Positions 8,806 to 16,645 of a stretch of 64,000 nt of DNA are shown one piece after another. The stretch comes from Acidobacteriota bacterium (GTDB taxonomy: Bacteria; Acidobacteriota; Blastocatellia; Pyrinomonadales; Pyrinomonadaceae): the NCBI GenBank assembly GCA_025463135.1, contig JAOAPY010000015.1, positions 248,001 through 312,000 on the forward strand, written 5' to 3'. Below the pieces are notes generated by a model. The model saw only the letters and a list, made by a program, of their open reading frames with translations. It was not told the DNA's origin and did no database searches. A program made the translations under genes and the position numbers. Every line of letters starts with the position of its first letter. The first letter of the stretch is position 1.

Positions 8806-10485
8806 ATGAAGAACCGCGCCTCGTCACATTTGCTTATCATCTTCGTGATCGTGCTTTTGCAGATCGCGGGATACGCCGCCATTCATCGTGCCGGGTTGTT
8901 GCGCGGCTACGAGACATCGATCATCGGAGCTGTCCGTGACCTCCTGATGTACCTGCCACTAATCGCGCTCGTGCTCTGGTTATCGCGTACCAAACATTTT
9001 GCCGGTAACTGGATCCTTTTCACGACAGCGATTCTGCTCTTTTCCATCGGCATGCTGATTCAGTACCGGCTCTATAGCGATCCGGAGTACAACTCGAGAA
9101 ATCGCGCTGAAGCCAGGTCGGCCAAGACCGATGCCATGCGGACGCGTTACATCATGGAGAACTACGAGCCGGCGAAAAAGCAGATGATGGGATTGCCGCC
9201 GACACCCGCGCAGCCGATCGACATAGAAAGCCTGCCCCGTAAGCCATCGAACTACACACTCTGGAACGCGTTGACTTCGAGTTATACCTGGGTACCCATT
9301 CTTTCGTTCCTGGCGTTCGCCATTGCCTACTCGTTTTGTGTTCATGACGGCTTTCTGTTGTGGCTTCAGCGAAACAGTTTCATTGTCGTGCTGGTGACGT
9401 TGGTACCCCTGGCCATGGCGGTGGTCACGTCCAGCGCCGGTAAGGCCCTGGGCAACATGACTCCATGGGAGCCGGCCAAGATTCCTTTTCTGGTGGGCTT
9501 CGCGGGAATTCTTACGGCTCGTTATAAGGACCTGGCCGAGACCTACTGGGGTATTCCGCGCGCGCGCGACATAGTGCCCCTGGTGGTCATGGCCATCATC
9601 CCCTTCATTCCCTTCTTTGCTCTGAAGGATTTTGGGCAGATGCTGATCTTCACCGGCGCCTATGTGACGCTCTATCTCGTAGCCGTGCGGCGCTGGCCAC
9701 AACTTTTGTTATTTGTCGGTTCGGTCATCCTGGTGATTTCACTTTTGGTGGTGGGGGCATTACCCAGAGATGTGCAGGAGAAAGTGCCGCTGTTGCCCAC
9801 CCTGGCCCGCCCCATCTCGGCCGCGCTGCCCGCCCGTATCCAACAGCGATTTCACTTATGGCTGGATGGGTTCGATCCGCCTTCGCCGGAAGTTTCCTGG
9901 TGGAAGAAGGATTATCAGGACGCCCTCAACAAAGATCCGCGGTTGAAGGAACTGGCTGAACAAAGTCCGGCTATGCAAAAGGCTATTAACGTGGATATTT
10001 GGTTCGACAAGCTCGCCTTCCAGCCGGCGCAAGCGGTGTTTGGCATGGCTGCCGGACGTACCACCGGACGTGGCCTCGGTCTGGGCTTCCCGGAACTGGT
10101 ACCTATCGCGGATTCGGACTATGTTTACGCCGCGATTGCCGAAGAAACCGGTCTCGTGGGCGGGCTTGTCGTGATTCTCGCCATACTGGTTTTCATCAGT
10201 GCTGGAGTTCGCACTTCTTTGGAGGCGCGTGATATGTTTACCAAGCTGTGTGCAGCTGGGTTGACGGCCGTTTTCGGTTTCCAGGCCGTGGTCAATATGG
10301 GAGGGATCACGCGTGCTCTGCCGATGACTGGGATCACTTTGCCTTTCGTTAGCCACGGAGGTTTCAGTTTGATCACCAGCTTTGCCATGCTCGGAATGCT
10401 GATGGCTTTTTCTCACCGTAGTGCTCGCGACAAAATGCTGGCCGCGCCGGTGCGCAGCGCTAGTGTGGTGGAGGCGGTTCAATGA
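8806..10485 (+). CDS. rodA: RodA/FtsW-family peptidoglycan glycosyltransferase (SEDS)
   Basis: A polytopic membrane protein of 559 residues that polymerises lipid II into glycan strands. About ten hydrophobic segments are visible. The SEDS signature region is at the C-terminal third: GRTTGRGLGLGFPELVPIADSDYVYAAIAEETGLVGG, then NMGGITRALPMTGITLPFVS and GGFSLITSFAMLGML. It is longer than typical RodA (about 370-420) because of two soluble inserts, one at about 95-150 (charged, with PPTPAQP) and one at about 325-400 before the signature. Its last four bases, ATGA, overlap the start of the PP2C gene, so translation of the two is probably coupled. Confidence 0.92.
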   Translation: MKNRASSHLLIIFVIVLLQIAGYAAIHRAGLLRGYETSIIGAVRDLLMYLPLIALVLWLSRTKHFAGNWILFTTAILLFSIGMLIQYRLYSDPEYNSRNRAEARSAKTDAMRTRYIMENYEPAKKQMMGLPPTPAQPIDIESLPRKPSNYTLWNALTSSYTWVPILSFLAFAIAYSFCVHDGFLLWLQRNSFIVVLVTLVPLAMAVVTSSAGKALGNMTPWEPAKIPFLVGFAGILTARYKDLAETYWGIPRARDIVPLVVMAIIPFIPFFALKDFGQMLIFTGAYVTLYLVAVRRWPQLLLFVGSVILVISLLVVGALPRDVQEKVPLLPTLARPISAALPARIQQRFHLWLDGFDPPSPEVSWWKKDYQDALNKDPRLKELAEQSPAMQKAINVDIWFDKLAFQPAQAVFGMAAGRTTGRGLGLGFPELVPIADSDYVYAAIAEETGLVGGLVVILAILVFISAGVRTSLEARDMFTKLCAAGLTAVFGFQAVVNMGGITRALPMTGITLPFVSHGGFSLITSFAMLGMLMAFSHRSARDKMLAAPVRSASVVEAVQ

Positions 10486-12026
10486 GCGAGTCCCCGAACG
10501 AAATCAGGATCACTTCCGCGTCCGTAAGCGATCGCGGCCTCAATGAGAGGCGTCCGCTGAATGAAGATTCGTTTCTCGCGGATCCGGAGCGCCACATCTT
10601 CGCTGTCGCCGACGGGGTGGGCGGAGCCGAAGCGGGTGAGGTTGCGTCCAAAACAGCAATCGAAGTATTGGGCGAAGCTTTTCGTCATCAGGTTGAAGGC
10701 GCGGACATTGAAGATCTGATGGAGCTGGCCATCCAGCGAGCCAACGCCTCAATTCATCAAATGGCGCGCGAGCATGCCAAGTTGTCTAACATGGCAACGA
10801 CCATGGTGGCGCTGCATTTGGCCGACAACATTGCGACGATAGGTCACGTCGGCGACTCGCGTCTTTACCGGCTGACGGCTGACGCCAAGCTGCTGCGCGA
10901 AACTGAAGATCATTCAATCGTAGAAGAAGAAGTCCGCGCCGGCCGGATGACCCCCGAACAAGCCGCAAATCATCCCAGCAAAAATGTCATCAGCCGCGCT
11001 TTGGGCGCCGAAGAGACGGTTGAAGTCGATCTCAAAACTATCGAAGTTGAAGAGGGCACTTGCTTCCTGCTTTGCAGCGACGGCATAACGCGTCATATTT
11101 CCGATAATGAATTGCGCCAGGTTTTAGTTACGCAGGAAGATCTCGAAGCCGCTTGCGCAGAACTCAAACGAAGGTGTTATGAGCGTGGCGCCGAGGACAA
11201 TTTGACGGCAGTAATCATTCGCCTCGGAGAGCCGGCCACTGGAGCGCAGGACGCCGGTTTAGGAGAACGCACTCTCTCTCTGGAATACCCACCCGCTGCC
11301 GCCGGAGCGGGCGCGGCGGATGGTGTGTTTGGCGGCAATCTTGATCGAACCGAGGATGCATTGGTCCCGCCTTCCCGCCTTGCGTTTCCCTCTAATAGTT
11401 CTTTGGCGAATACTCCCGCCGTTGGTACGCAAAACAAGCCGATGAACATTCCTGCCACGAAAAAGTCAGGGGGCGGGATTGGCAGGTCTATTGCCCGCTT
11501 TTTCGTATTCCTGCTGTTCGTGGGCGGAGTTGCCGCCGCTTTTTATGCCGGCTCCCGTTATCGCGGTGCTCTGCCTTTTGGCCTGAGCCGAGCACCAGAG
11601 GTGGCGCCTGTTGCGCTTACGACACCAACGCCGGAAGATCCCGTTGTGGTTTTCGAGAAAGCACGACGCGAAGTAGATCGCGCTCCCGGTGAGTGGCTAA
11701 GCAATACCATGCCAAAAGAAATGGCGCGGCAAAACCTGATTAACCCGCTCGAGTCTTCCGACCCAAAATTCCTTTATCTTTATGGGCGGGCCCTACTGAT
11801 GGCGGGTACTTACGAAGAGGCGGGTAAGGCCCTCGAGCAGGCAATAGCGCGTTGCGATCAAACTCCCGGGATTGAAAACACAGCGCTAAGAAAAGAGGCG
11901 GTGCTGGCACTGGCGGCGGCAACATTGAAATCCAATAAAGAAACGCAGCGAGCGTTGACGCACATCGACGAGCTTAAAGCTGGTCAGTCTCCCACGCCGG
12001 CCACGAGCCCGGTAAGTTCGCCCTGA
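10482..12026 (+). CDS. PP2C-family Ser/Thr phosphatase, membrane anchored with C-terminal repeat tail
   Basis: It dephosphorylates Ser/Thr phosphoproteins and most likely reverses the kinase encoded next. The catalytic domain (1-255) has the metal-binding motifs NERRPLNEDSF, FAVADGVGGAEAGE, IGHVGDSRLYRL, LLCSDGITRHI and EDNLTAVII. A low-complexity linker follows. A single transmembrane helix lies at about 335-355 (FFVFLLFVGGVAAAFYAG). The outer part, 370-514, contains a TPR-like unit (FLYLYGRALLMAGTYEEAGKALEQAIARC). The catalytic half is inside and the TPR-like half outside, an arrangement unlike the short tail of mycobacterial PstP. It starts within the stop of rodA. Confidence 0.93.
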   Translation: MSESPNEIRITSASVSDRGLNERRPLNEDSFLADPERHIFAVADGVGGAEAGEVASKTAIEVLGEAFRHQVEGADIEDLMELAIQRANASIHQMAREHAKLSNMATTMVALHLADNIATIGHVGDSRLYRLTADAKLLRETEDHSIVEEEVRAGRMTPEQAANHPSKNVISRALGAEETVEVDLKTIEVEEGTCFLLCSDGITRHISDNELRQVLVTQEDLEAACAELKRRCYERGAEDNLTAVIIRLGEPATGAQDAGLGERTLSLEYPPAAAGAGAADGVFGGNLDRTEDALVPPSRLAFPSNSSLANTPAVGTQNKPMNIPATKKSGGGIGRSIARFFVFLLFVGGVAAAFYAGSRYRGALPFGLSRAPEVAPVALTTPTPEDPVVVFEKARREVDRAPGEWLSNTMPKEMARQNLINPLESSDPKFLYLYGRALLMAGTYEEAGKALEQAIARCDQTPGIENTALRKEAVLALAAATLKSNKETQRALTHIDELKAGQSPTPATSPVSSP

Positions 12027-12119
12027 TTACCTGGACTTTGCCGGGTCCGATCGAACTCGCGCGCGGGACCCGCATCCAAACATGGGCGTACGAACAGGTA
12101 AAGGAAGTTTTACGGATTA

Positions 12120-13706
12120 ATGTCTGAGCTAAAGCTCCAGCAGTGCAGACTTGATGGCCGCTATGACATTCTCGAGTGTCTCGGCCGTGGCAGCTACGCT
12201 GAAATCTATAAAGCCCATGACAATGCTGCAATGGCCGACGCGCCCCCCGTCGTTGTGGTCAAGGCCCTCAATCTACTGCTTCAGGATGAGCCGGATGACG
12301 AACTCGAGCGAACCCTGGTCGCTAATTTTCAAAACGAGGCCGTTGCTCTGGATCGTGTGCGTCACCCAAACATCATCAGTCGCCTGGGACATGGCACGGC
12401 GATCGATCTCGACAGGACGACTTTTCATTACATTCTGCTTGAATACCTGCCGGGCGGGGATATGTTTGCCCTTTCAAAGAACCGACCGTTGCCGCTCGAT
12501 CGCGCGCTTTTTTATCTCGAACAGGTTTGTTCCGGTCTTGCTCACGCGCATAAGTGCGGGGTCATTCATCGCGATATCAAGCCACAGAACCTGCTCCTTA
12601 CCGGCGATAAGTTGACCGTCAAGATTGCAGATTTTGGCGTAGCGCGGCTTGAATCTCATGAGGGAGCGATTACGCGTGTCGGCACCAGCGTCTATTCAGC
12701 GCCGGAACATAACCCGCTGGTCCATACCTCGCAGTTGGAGATGGCTTCGGCCGCTCAGGGCCGAACGCAGCTGACACCTTCGGCTGACATTTACTCATTG
12801 GCGAAGACGGCATACACGTTATTGGCAGGTGAAACGCCGCGCCGCTTTGCGCAGCATCCAATTACCGAGTTACCGGTCTTGCTGAGAGATAAGTATTGGT
12901 CCGCGCCGCTGTTACGTGTACTGACGCGAGCGACCCAGCAACGCGCTGCGGATCGTCAGCAAACCGTGGAAGAGTTTTGGGAAGAATTGGCGGATGCTGC
13001 GTTGCCTGACACTCGGGAACTGCCGGGGGTAATCGGCAGAGAGTCTTCGCTGCGTGTTAGTGCGGAACTAAAAACAGAGCCGGAGGAAATGACTCAAGCG
13101 CCTCCGCGTCCGCGCTTTGAAGTACCGCACGCCGAAGAAACCGTAGCCACAGGTTTGGGAACCGCTCCGCGGCCAAAGATTGTGGTTCCGGTAACTCATT
13201 CGCGTCCTCAGCAGCCGACCTTCGCCAACATTCCCGAACGCCACACTGCGAGCCAAATAATTGCATCCTTTCCGAATGAACGGGCGCGATCGTCGTTGCC
13301 GCGGCGTGGCAATGGTCACGTAGGGTTGCCACGCGTCGAAAAGGTGGCCAGTAAAAGCAAACGGTTTCTGGTCGCTGCCCTGTTGGTCGTGCTTTTTTCA
13401 GGAATGCTGCTGGCGACTCATCGTTACGTTACGTCGCGTTGGAATCCGTTGGCCGACATTCCCGCGCTGTCTAATACTTTTGTGCTGGGACGCGAAGGCG
13501 TCACTACCACGGATCTGAATCTGCGCGCTGATCCAAGCCCTGACAACCAACCGATTGGCCTGGCGGAAAACGGCTCGCGCATCAAAGTGCTGGCCGTGAA
13601 CAGTAACTGGTACGAAGTCCAGGTGCTACAGCACGCGCGGCCTAAGACTGATCAGTACACTGCCGATCGCGGCTGGGTGAACAAGAAGTATTTGAAATTC
13701 GATTAG
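12120..13706 (+). CDS. Transmembrane Ser/Thr protein kinase with extracellular SH3-like domain
   Basis: A Hanks-type kinase of 528 residues. The glycine loop is GRGSYAEIYKA, the ATP-binding Lys is near residue 48, the catalytic loop HRDIKPQNLLL has Asp near 152, DFG is near 171, and GTSVYSAPE follows the activation segment. The kinase domain ends near 295. A proline-rich juxtamembrane linker (300-410) leads to one transmembrane helix at about 415-434. The external end (450-528) is an SH3b-like domain (TDLNLRADPSPDN, NGSRIKVL, NWYEVQVL, GWVNKKYL), a type that often binds cell wall. PknB-type kinases carry PASTA repeats here instead. Preceded by AAAGGAAG as a likely ribosome binding site. Confidence 0.93.
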   Translation: MSELKLQQCRLDGRYDILECLGRGSYAEIYKAHDNAAMADAPPVVVVKALNLLLQDEPDDELERTLVANFQNEAVALDRVRHPNIISRLGHGTAIDLDRTTFHYILLEYLPGGDMFALSKNRPLPLDRALFYLEQVCSGLAHAHKCGVIHRDIKPQNLLLTGDKLTVKIADFGVARLESHEGAITRVGTSVYSAPEHNPLVHTSQLEMASAAQGRTQLTPSADIYSLAKTAYTLLAGETPRRFAQHPITELPVLLRDKYWSAPLLRVLTRATQQRAADRQQTVEEFWEELADAALPDTRELPGVIGRESSLRVSAELKTEPEEMTQAPPRPRFEVPHAEETVATGLGTAPRPKIVVPVTHSRPQQPTFANIPERHTASQIIASFPNERARSSLPRRGNGHVGLPRVEKVASKSKRFLVAALLVVLFSGMLLATHRYVTSRWNPLADIPALSNTFVLGREGVTTTDLNLRADPSPDNQPIGLAENGSRIKVLAVNSNWYEVQVLQHARPKTDQYTADRGWVNKKYLKFD

Positions 13707-13712
13707 GAAGGG

Positions 13713-13830
13713 TCCGACAGACTTTAGTTTGTCGATTTGCATAGCACAGACTTCAGTCTGTGTATCGAGGCCGCCTACAGCGCTGGCCAGCCTGTAGTAC
13801 AGTAGCCGACAAACTGAAGTTCGTCGGACA
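13713..13830. repeat. Palindromic repeat, family B, copy 1
   Basis: The left arm is TCCGACAGACTTTAGTTTGT and the right arm is GACAAACTGAAGTTCGTCGG. Each arm is itself a hairpin (GACAAACT-TC-AGTTTGTC type). Between them is another inverted pair, ACAGACTTCAGTCTGT. It lies between the kinase stop and the ribosome binding site of the next gene. Confidence 0.88.
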
Positions 13831-13851
13831 TTCAGAGGAGAAATAAAACCC

Positions 13852-14703
13852 TTGGGCCTGCTGGAATCAATCAGGAAATGGATCGATGGCGAAGCGAACG
13901 AGGACTTGCTCGAGGCCGCTGACGAGCATGCGCGGCCCCGTCGGGTATGGGAAGAGTTTCTGGTGAAGATCGCTCGTGAAGTAGAGTCGGTCATGCAGCA
14001 GGAAATGTTTACACCACCGGGTGGTCCAACCTATATTCCGCGCGAATATATCGTCTACCTGAGCACTGACGACGATAAGGAATGGCAAGGTGATAAGCGA
14101 CGAGGACTGGAGCAGGGCTTATTTCACGTACTTTCGGAAAGGGCGCACGAGCTGAGCGGGCAGACTCAGTTAGCCGCCAAATCCTTCGCGGTCGAGCTGC
14201 GCGTTGACGGCACCCTGAACAAGGGTGAGTTTCGCGTGCAGGCCGTCTGGGACGAGACCGAAAGCGGGCATACGATGGTTACACCGCGGGTCGATGCGAC
14301 GCTGCCAACTTCGACGATGCCCGATCTGGCCGGCGACACGGTGAGCGAGGTAACCGAAGGAGAACAGACTATCGTGCGCGCCCGCCCCACAGTTCTTTAT
14401 CAGGTTGAAGTCTGGCGCAACAGCATGCGCGAGAGCGTGGTACCGATAAGCAAGTCCGAAATCACCATCGGCCGCGGCTCGCGCACAGTTTCAGTCGACC
14501 TGCCTATCAAAGGTGACGCCGAAGTCAGCCGCGTGCATGCCACTCTTGGACTCGATGCCGAGGGGCGTTTCTGGATTGTGGCTAAGGGCCGCAACCCCAC
14601 GCTCGTCAACGGCCATGAACTTCCACGTGGAGAGCCGGTCGAGGTATCTCCGGATCAAAAGATTGCCATCTGCGGCTTTGTCCTCCGCATCCAGCCAAAG
14701 TAG
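13852..14703 (+). CDS. FHA-domain protein with DUF3662-like N-terminus
   Basis: A second phosphopeptide-reading protein of 283 residues. The N-terminal 125 residues (GLLESIRKWIDGEANEDL, then IPREYIVYLSTDDDKEWQG) resemble DUF3662. The C-terminal FHA domain (about 198-282) carries ITIGRGSRT, AEVSRVHATLGL and KGRNPTLVNGHELP. The usual Ser-Thr-Asn of the binding loop is replaced by RNPTLVNG, so its specificity may differ from that of the first FHA protein. The start is TTG at 13852, supported by GGAG 11 bases upstream and by family similarity beginning there. It ends the kinase/cell-wall block. Confidence 0.85.
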   Translation: MGLLESIRKWIDGEANEDLLEAADEHARPRRVWEEFLVKIAREVESVMQQEMFTPPGGPTYIPREYIVYLSTDDDKEWQGDKRRGLEQGLFHVLSERAHELSGQTQLAAKSFAVELRVDGTLNKGEFRVQAVWDETESGHTMVTPRVDATLPTSTMPDLAGDTVSEVTEGEQTIVRARPTVLYQVEVWRNSMRESVVPISKSEITIGRGSRTVSVDLPIKGDAEVSRVHATLGLDAEGRFWIVAKGRNPTLVNGHELPRGEPVEVSPDQKIAICGFVLRIQPK

Positions 14704-14862
14704 TTACGCTACCTGGTGGAATTGGATGCGTCGTTGGATGAATTGGTAAAAGGCAAAGACTTTCGTGAGGTAAGAGTGGCGGTCTAGCCGCGCCCAGGAT
14801 TCCCGGCGCCAGTCATCTGGATGTGGTGAGAGCTTTACGTTTCCAGATTTATCACTCGATCC

Positions 14863-16140
14863 TTAAACCGAGCTGGCGGCAGATGAGATTTGAATGCAGT
14901 CTAGTTCAGAGATCAGTTCGCTGAGGAGTGGGATGATTTTTTCAGCCTCTACGTAATTCTTGCCCAACATCTTCAAAATGCGGCGTTCCTTGCTCTCGCC
15001 GTTGATTTCCTTCAACAGCGCGCGGCAAAACGCAATCACGACCTCACAATCAAACTGTTTACCTGTGTTGAAGCGAAAGTCAACGATGACGTCTTCAAGC
15101 GAACGGCGCGTCTTGTAGGGCCGATCGGTTGTCATCGCGTCGAACGAGTCGGCCAGCGAAACGATCTTCGCCCCCAGCGGGATTTGTTTGTCCGTCAACC
15201 CGTCAGGATAGCCGCGCCCGTCAAGCCGTTCGTGATGATACTTAGCCATCAGCGGAATATCGGTATACGGATGGTGTATCGGCGAAAGGATTTCAAAACC
15301 GGCAGCCGGATGGCGATTCAGTTCACTCGATTGCTTGGCATCTATACGGTAGGGCGCGTTGATAATGTCGCGTTCCACTACCAGCTTGCCGATATCGTGC
15401 AGGTAACCGGCGATGGCGATGCCTTCGACCTCTTCTTCGGCCCAGCCCATTTCGCGGGCGATAATTTCACTGTACTTACCGACCCGCTCTGAGTGACCTT
15501 GCGTGTACTTGTCCTTGATGTCGATGGCGGCGGCAAAAGCACGCACTGTCTGGCGATAGATGGTGCGCAGGTCCTCGTAGAGCCGGCGGTTCTCTTCCGC
15601 ACGCTGCTCGAGCTGTTCGAGCAACCGGTGAGTGTGAATGCCGACACCTATGTGCCGGACCATCGAAAAGATAATGTCGCACTCTTCGCCGGTAAACGAT
15701 TCACCGGTCGCCTTGCCTCCCAGCAAGACGGCGCCGACTAGTTCACCGCGCACGACCATAGGCACAAAAAGCTGAATACCAAAAGTACCCGCTGCGTTCT
15801 TGCATTCCTCAAGCAACGCGCAGAGGTCAGGCTTATCAGTCGTCAGCCGCTCGGGAGACAAAGCCGACAGTCCCGCATTCAGCAGGGCTACTCGTGCCGC
15901 ATCATCGATGTGCAATGGCTCCGGGAAACCTTCGTCGATTCCACGTGCGGCTACCAGCTTGAGCACCTGGCCGTCGGCCATATGCTCCAGAATCGCTCCG
16001 CCCCGGATGCCCAGCGCTCCCAGCAGCAAATGAAGCGAGGTCCGCACCATTTCACTGACATCACTGCTGTCAGTTATCTCCTGGCCCAGGTCCGCAAGCG
16101 CTCCGAAAGTATGAACCAGCTTCTGAGTCGGCAATTCCAT
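14863..16140 (-). CDS. GAF-HD-GYP protein, probable c-di-GMP phosphodiesterase
   Basis: A 425-residue cytoplasmic regulator. A GAF sensor domain spans about 20-175. A short helical linker follows. The HD-GYP hydrolase domain spans about 205-390, with HDIGKL at 248 and HHERLDGRGYPDGL at 302, both complete, and later SLADSFDAMTTDRPYK. These hold the metal ligands expected of an active enzyme that cleaves cyclic di-GMP. It is the last gene of a leftward operon and starts 9 bases after the STAS gene. The same operon encodes a GGDEF cyclase, so synthesis and breakdown of the messenger are encoded together. Confidence 0.9.
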   Translation of the reverse strand: MELPTQKLVHTFGALADLGQEITDSSDVSEMVRTSLHLLLGALGIRGGAILEHMADGQVLKLVAARGIDEGFPEPLHIDDAARVALLNAGLSALSPERLTTDKPDLCALLEECKNAAGTFGIQLFVPMVVRGELVGAVLLGGKATGESFTGEECDIIFSMVRHIGVGIHTHRLLEQLEQRAEENRRLYEDLRTIYRQTVRAFAAAIDIKDKYTQGHSERVGKYSEIIAREMGWAEEEVEGIAIAGYLHDIGKLVVERDIINAPYRIDAKQSSELNRHPAAGFEILSPIHHPYTDIPLMAKYHHERLDGRGYPDGLTDKQIPLGAKIVSLADSFDAMTTDRPYKTRRSLEDVIVDFRFNTGKQFDCEVVIAFCRALLKEINGESKERRILKMLGKNYVEAEKIIPLLSELISELDCIQISSAASSV

Positions 16141-16149
16141 ATTTGGTTA

Positions 16150-16536
16150 TTAGTGTCCGAACGATTGAGGTGGGGCGGCAAACTCATTTAATAGTGTGAG
16201 CGCTTCGTCCTCGTCTTTAGCCAGCGCTACGTGACGGGTCAAGCCGAGCATCTCGAATAGTTGAATTGTCTCGGTGTTGACGTCCGAAAAGATCAGTTGG
16301 GCGCCGCTCTTTTCCGCTACGTCAATCACCCCGAGGAGGATAGAAACGCCAATGCTGTTGACAAGTTCGGTACCGCGGAAATCGATGACGAGTGTTTGAC
16401 AACCGCATTCCAGTTGCCGCTTGCACTCACGCTCGATTCGTTCCCCACTCAATTTGTTGAGATAGTCGCTGGCGTAGATCACCGCCGCCGTGCCCACGCA
16501 ACGCGACCGCACAAAAAGGCTGGCTGGCTCTGCCAC
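16150..16536 (-). CDS. STAS-domain anti-sigma factor antagonist
   Basis: A 128-residue single-domain protein of the SpoIIAA/RsbV type. The family core is LVIDFRGTELVNSIGVSILLGVIDVAEKSGA. The phosphorylatable Ser follows Asn rather than the usual Asp (NSIG in place of DSSG). It would be expected to be phosphorylated by, and to bind, a RsbW-like kinase, and the protein encoded just upstream carries such a domain. The start is GTG with GAGGGAG seven bases upstream. It is followed after 9 bases by the HD-GYP gene. Partnering is inferred from gene order. Confidence 0.87.
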   Translation of the reverse strand: MAEPASLFVRSRCVGTAAVIYASDYLNKLSGERIERECKRQLECGCQTLVIDFRGTELVNSIGVSILLGVIDVAEKSGAQLIFSDVNTETIQLFEMLGLTRHVALAKDEDEALTLLNEFAAPPQSFGH

Positions 16537-16555
16537 TCAGAAGCTCCCTCTTTGA

Positions 16556-16644
16556 GTTCGACGAACTTAGTTTGTCGCCGTCACAGGTTACTCTCGATCA
16601 TCGTGCTAAACAGGGGGAGATCGACAAACTGAAGTTTGTCGGAC
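16556..16644. repeat. Palindromic repeat, family B, copy 2
   Basis: The left arm is TTCGACGAACTTAGTTTGTC and the right arm is CGACAAACTGAAGTTTGTCG. One base separates it from the stop codon of the ATPase/RsbW-like gene (16646-16648), and it fills the gap to the STAS gene within one operon. Confidence 0.88.
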
Positions 16645-16645
16645 T

